This document shows positions 5,471 to 6,988 of a DNA stretch of 6,988 nucleotides, piece after piece. The notes below the pieces were generated by a model that did no database searches, had not been told where the DNA came from, and saw only the letters and a program-made list of their open reading frames with translations. The first letter of the stretch is position 1, and the number at the start of each line of letters is the position of its first letter. Source of the stretch: DASTHS01 sp035718085 (GTDB lineage Bacteria; Actinomycetota; Acidimicrobiia; Acidimicrobiales; Palsa-688). The stretch is from positions 1 to 6,988 of the forward strand of contig DASTHS010000030.1 in NCBI GenBank assembly GCA_035718085.1, read 5' to 3'. The position numbers and the translations under genes are program-made.

Positions 5471-6686
5471 CCCTGCAGAAGCGCTGCTCAGAGCGTTTTC
5501 TGCGCCTTGCCGGCGGAGCCGGGCCGCCGCCCATCACACGGCCATCACACGCGTCGATTGAGACGACTGGGGCCAGCGGGGGACGCCGGAGTGCGGCGAG
5601 CTGCTCGTCGAGGTAGGCCGCGGCGGCTCGGTCGCGCTCGGCGGTAGCGTGCTGGTATATCAGCGCCGCGCGGGGCGACGAGTGGCCGATGCGGGCCATC
5701 AGCTCCTTGGTCGTGATGCCGGGCATGCGGGCGACGAAGGTGGCGGCGTGGTGGCGCAGGTCGTGCACGTGCAGCCCTGGCGGTGCCCCGACGTCTCCCA
5801 CTGCGGCCCGCCAGGCCTCCGACAATTCGGCTCGCCGGAGCGGCCCGCCACGGGGGCTGGTGAACACCACGCCGTCGTCGCCGGGCTGCGCGAACGCGGC
5901 GAGGTGGCCCGCCAGCGCGTCTGCGGCCAGCGCCGGCAGGGTGACGGTGCGCCGGCCGGCGTCGGACTTCGGGTCGAGGGTGATGCGGCCGAGCCCGGTG
6001 ACCTCGTGCGCCGGCTTTCGGACCGTGACGGTGCGACGGTCGAGGTCGACGTCGCAGCGGGTGAGGCCGAGCATCTCGGAGGTGCGCAGGCCGACGAGCC
6101 CGGCGAGCAGCACGAGGGCACGCAGCCGGGCGGGCATGGCGTCGGCGAGGTCGAACACCATGGTCGTGGCGATCAGCGGGCGCTCCCGGGCCTGGTCGAC
6201 GCCGGCGCCGCGCATGCGGCACGGGTTGCGCGCCAGCAGGCCGTCGTCTGTGGCGGTGTTCAACACGGCGCGCAAGAGGCGGTAGCTCTTAGCAGCCTGG
6301 TCTCGGCTGACCTCCGCCGTCACCTGGGCGTACCAGTCGCGCACCAGCTCGGAAGTGATCTGCCGGAGGGCGAGCGGCCCGAAGGTAGGCAGGATGCAGC
6401 GCCGCAGTTGGGCCCGGTAGCCCTGCACGGTGGTGGGGGAGAGGGGTCGCCCCTTCACCAGCCGGGTGGCCAGCCACCGCTCGACGTAGCCGGCGAAGAC
6501 GGGCGATGCGGCAGGGTGCTCGACGACGATGCCGACGAGTTGGTCGCCGTCGACCTTGCGCCGCCATGCGTCGGCGTCGTTGCGCCGGCGGAACGTCTTG
6601 GAGCGCTCGGCGCCGTCGGCGAGACGCCAGCGCACGTCGTAGCGCAGCGACCCGTCGGCCGCCCTACGCCGGGAGATGCTGGCCAC
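5418..6686 (-). CDS. Tyrosine recombinase (phage/ICE-type integrase)
   Basis: This 422-residue site-specific recombinase has an N-terminal arm-binding-like part (1-55, SISRRRAADGSLRYDVRWRL), a SAM-like core-binding domain (about 62-155, with TTVQGYRAQLRRCILPTFG) and a catalytic domain (about 170-350). Catalytic residues are in order: R201 in GLVGLRTSEMLGL, K240 in LDPKSDAGRR, H308 and R311 in HVHDLRHHAATF, H334 in ARIGHSS, and nucleophile Y344 in ALIYQHAT. The enzyme would integrate and excise its element at the adjacent tRNA-Cys. The GTG start at 6686 is preceded by AGGAGA at suitable spacing. The frame runs 78 residues past Y344, longer than usual. Its last 17 residues (406-422, about EAASGIEPLYRDLQSLA) are antisense to the tRNA, with the TAA in the D-loop. 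An excisionase-like gene ends 48 bp upstream, giving a xis-int order. Confidence 0.95.
   Translation of the reverse strand: MASISRRRAADGSLRYDVRWRLADGAERSKTFRRRNDADAWRRKVDGDQLVGIVVEHPAASPVFAGYVERWLATRLVKGRPLSPTTVQGYRAQLRRCILPTFGPLALRQITSELVRDWYAQVTAEVSRDQAAKSYRLLRAVLNTATDDGLLARNPCRMRGAGVDQARERPLIATTMVFDLADAMPARLRALVLLAGLVGLRTSEMLGLTRCDVDLDRRTVTVRKPAHEVTGLGRITLDPKSDAGRRTVTLPALAADALAGHLAAFAQPGDDGVVFTSPRGGPLRRAELSEAWRAAVGDVGAPPGLHVHDLRHHAATFVARMPGITTKELMARIGHSSPRAALIYQHATAERDRAAAAYLDEQLAALRRPPLAPVVSIDACDGRVMGGGPAPPARRRKRSEQRFCREAASGIEPLYRDLQSLA
5425..5470. other. Probable attL core within the tRNA-Cys 3' half
   Basis: The integrase gene points directly into the 3' half of an intact tRNA gene, the standard layout at one end of a tRNA-integrated element. 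The crossover core normally lies between the anticodon stem-loop and the tRNA 3' end, which is the span given. The matching attR direct repeat is outside the window, so the exact core length cannot be determined here. The location is inferred from the tRNA and integrase arrangement. Confidence 0.6.
5475..5503. terminator. Hairpin just downstream of tRNA-Cys
   Basis: GCAGAA (5475-5480) pairs with TTCTGC (5498-5503), and CGCT (5482-5485) with AGCG (5492-5495). A G-T pair and one bulged T lie between them, and the loop is 6 nt. This gives about 11 bp of stem starting 5 bases after the tRNA. It is the plausible tRNA terminator, although no U-tract follows the stem. It also lies inside the integrase reading frame and, if the crossover is in the tRNA, belongs to the element, so it may equally be a recombination-region structure. 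Confidence 0.5.
5531..5551. repeat. Two 10-bp direct repeats, 11-bp period
   Basis: CCATCACACG occurs at 5531-5540 and again at 5542-5551, separated by one base, so the copies face the same side of the helix. They lie about 60-80 bp from the tRNA 3' end inside the distal part of the integrase frame (encoding DGRVMGG). Short direct repeats close to an att core are typical of integrase arm-type or excisionase binding sites. That assignment is inference; the repeat itself is seen directly. Confidence 0.5.
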
Positions 6687-6734
6687 TGGCGTCTCCTGGC
6701 GTCGTTTGTCGTCTCGCGCTCGGGGAGGGCGGGC

Positions 6735-6988
6735 TCATGCCGGCAGCTGCTCCTGCACGTAGGTGATGTGCTCTGGGTGGTCGCCCCACCGATCGCCTTC
6801 GAATGATGATGCTACGGCCGTCGAGGACGGCTCGCATGGGCGGCCGGCGCTCCTGAGCGCGTGCACGAGCTCGGTGACGCTGTCGGCCGGCACCCGGGCG
6901 CTCCGGCCGACGTGGACCACCTCGAGCCGGTGGTCGGCGATGAGGCGGTAGGCGGTCGATCGGCTGACGCCGAGGCGGGCCGCAGCCT
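6735..6988 (-). CDS. Excisionase-type helix-turn-helix protein, N-terminus outside the window
   Basis: Read on the minus strand from the window edge, the frame is open from base 6986 to the TGA at 6735-6737, giving 83 visible residues. They open AAARLGVSRSTAYRLIADHR, then LEVVHVGRSARVPADSVTELV. This is the HTH_17/MerR-like excisionase domain: the 'LGVSRSTxYRLI' recognition helix followed by the 'VGRSxRVPxxSV' wing. Such small proteins direct excision by binding near att sites or act as regulators of mobile elements. The rest, about 45 residues including SSFEGDRWGDHPEH and YVQEQLPA, is a non-conserved tail I do not recognise. The start codon is beyond 6988; a GTG at 6920 is inside the domain and is not the real start. 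It lies 48 bp upstream of the integrase on the same strand and is probably cotranscribed. Confidence 0.85.
   Translation of the reverse strand, partial: AAARLGVSRSTAYRLIADHRLEVVHVGRSARVPADSVTELVHALRSAGRPCEPSSTAVASSFEGDRWGDHPEHITYVQEQLPA

Noticed and set aside
5378..5647. Small plus-strand frames running through tRNA-Cys
   Set aside because: They cross a complete tRNA cloverleaf and have no coding support.
5649..6806. 385-residue plus-strand open frame opposite the integrase
   Set aside because: It is complementary to an integrase with all catalytic residues in place; its composition is that of an antisense shadow.

Overview
The window is very GC-rich (roughly 70% or more by eye), with strong G/C third-position bias and GTG or TTG starts alongside ATG. 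It is actinobacterial in character. The secreted protein with tandem 'GYWMVASDGGIFAFGDA' units resembles proteins I associate with Acidimicrobiia, so that class is my best guess. I could not test it by search.

Positions 1-3053, minus strand: a tightly packed run read right to left. It comprises a secreted tandem-repeat protein with a degenerate M23-like C-terminal domain, a small NfeD-like OB-fold protein, a flotillin/SPFH protein, and the first codons of a gene resembling the YdeI/OmpD-associated family, which leaves the window. Stop/start overlaps (GTGA at 1590-1593, TTGA at 64-67) suggest one operon. NfeD plus flotillin is a known membrane-organisation pair. The secreted repeat gene upstream of it is the unusual partner.

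Positions 3137-5290: a plus-strand serine hydrolase of the class C beta-lactamase-like/family VIII esterase type converges on a minus-strand pirin (bicupin). Their stop codons lie inside one 14-bp palindrome.

Positions 5399-6988: a plus-strand tRNA-Cys(GCA) forms the apparent left boundary (attL) of an integrated mobile element. A tyrosine integrase runs toward the tRNA on the minus strand, and its reading frame ends at a TAA inside the tRNA D-loop. Upstream of it is an excisionase-type helix-turn-helix gene cut by the window end. Between the integrase catalytic core and the tRNA, the DNA carries a hairpin and two 10-bp direct repeats one helical turn apart, both candidate att-region elements. 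The body and cargo of the element lie beyond 6988.

The window therefore joins ordinary host chromosome (left) to the integration module of an integrative element or prophage (right). I see no complete undescribed system inside it. The most notable points are the integrase stop codon apparently supplied by the host tRNA and the zinc-ligand-less peptidase-like domain fused to the repeats.
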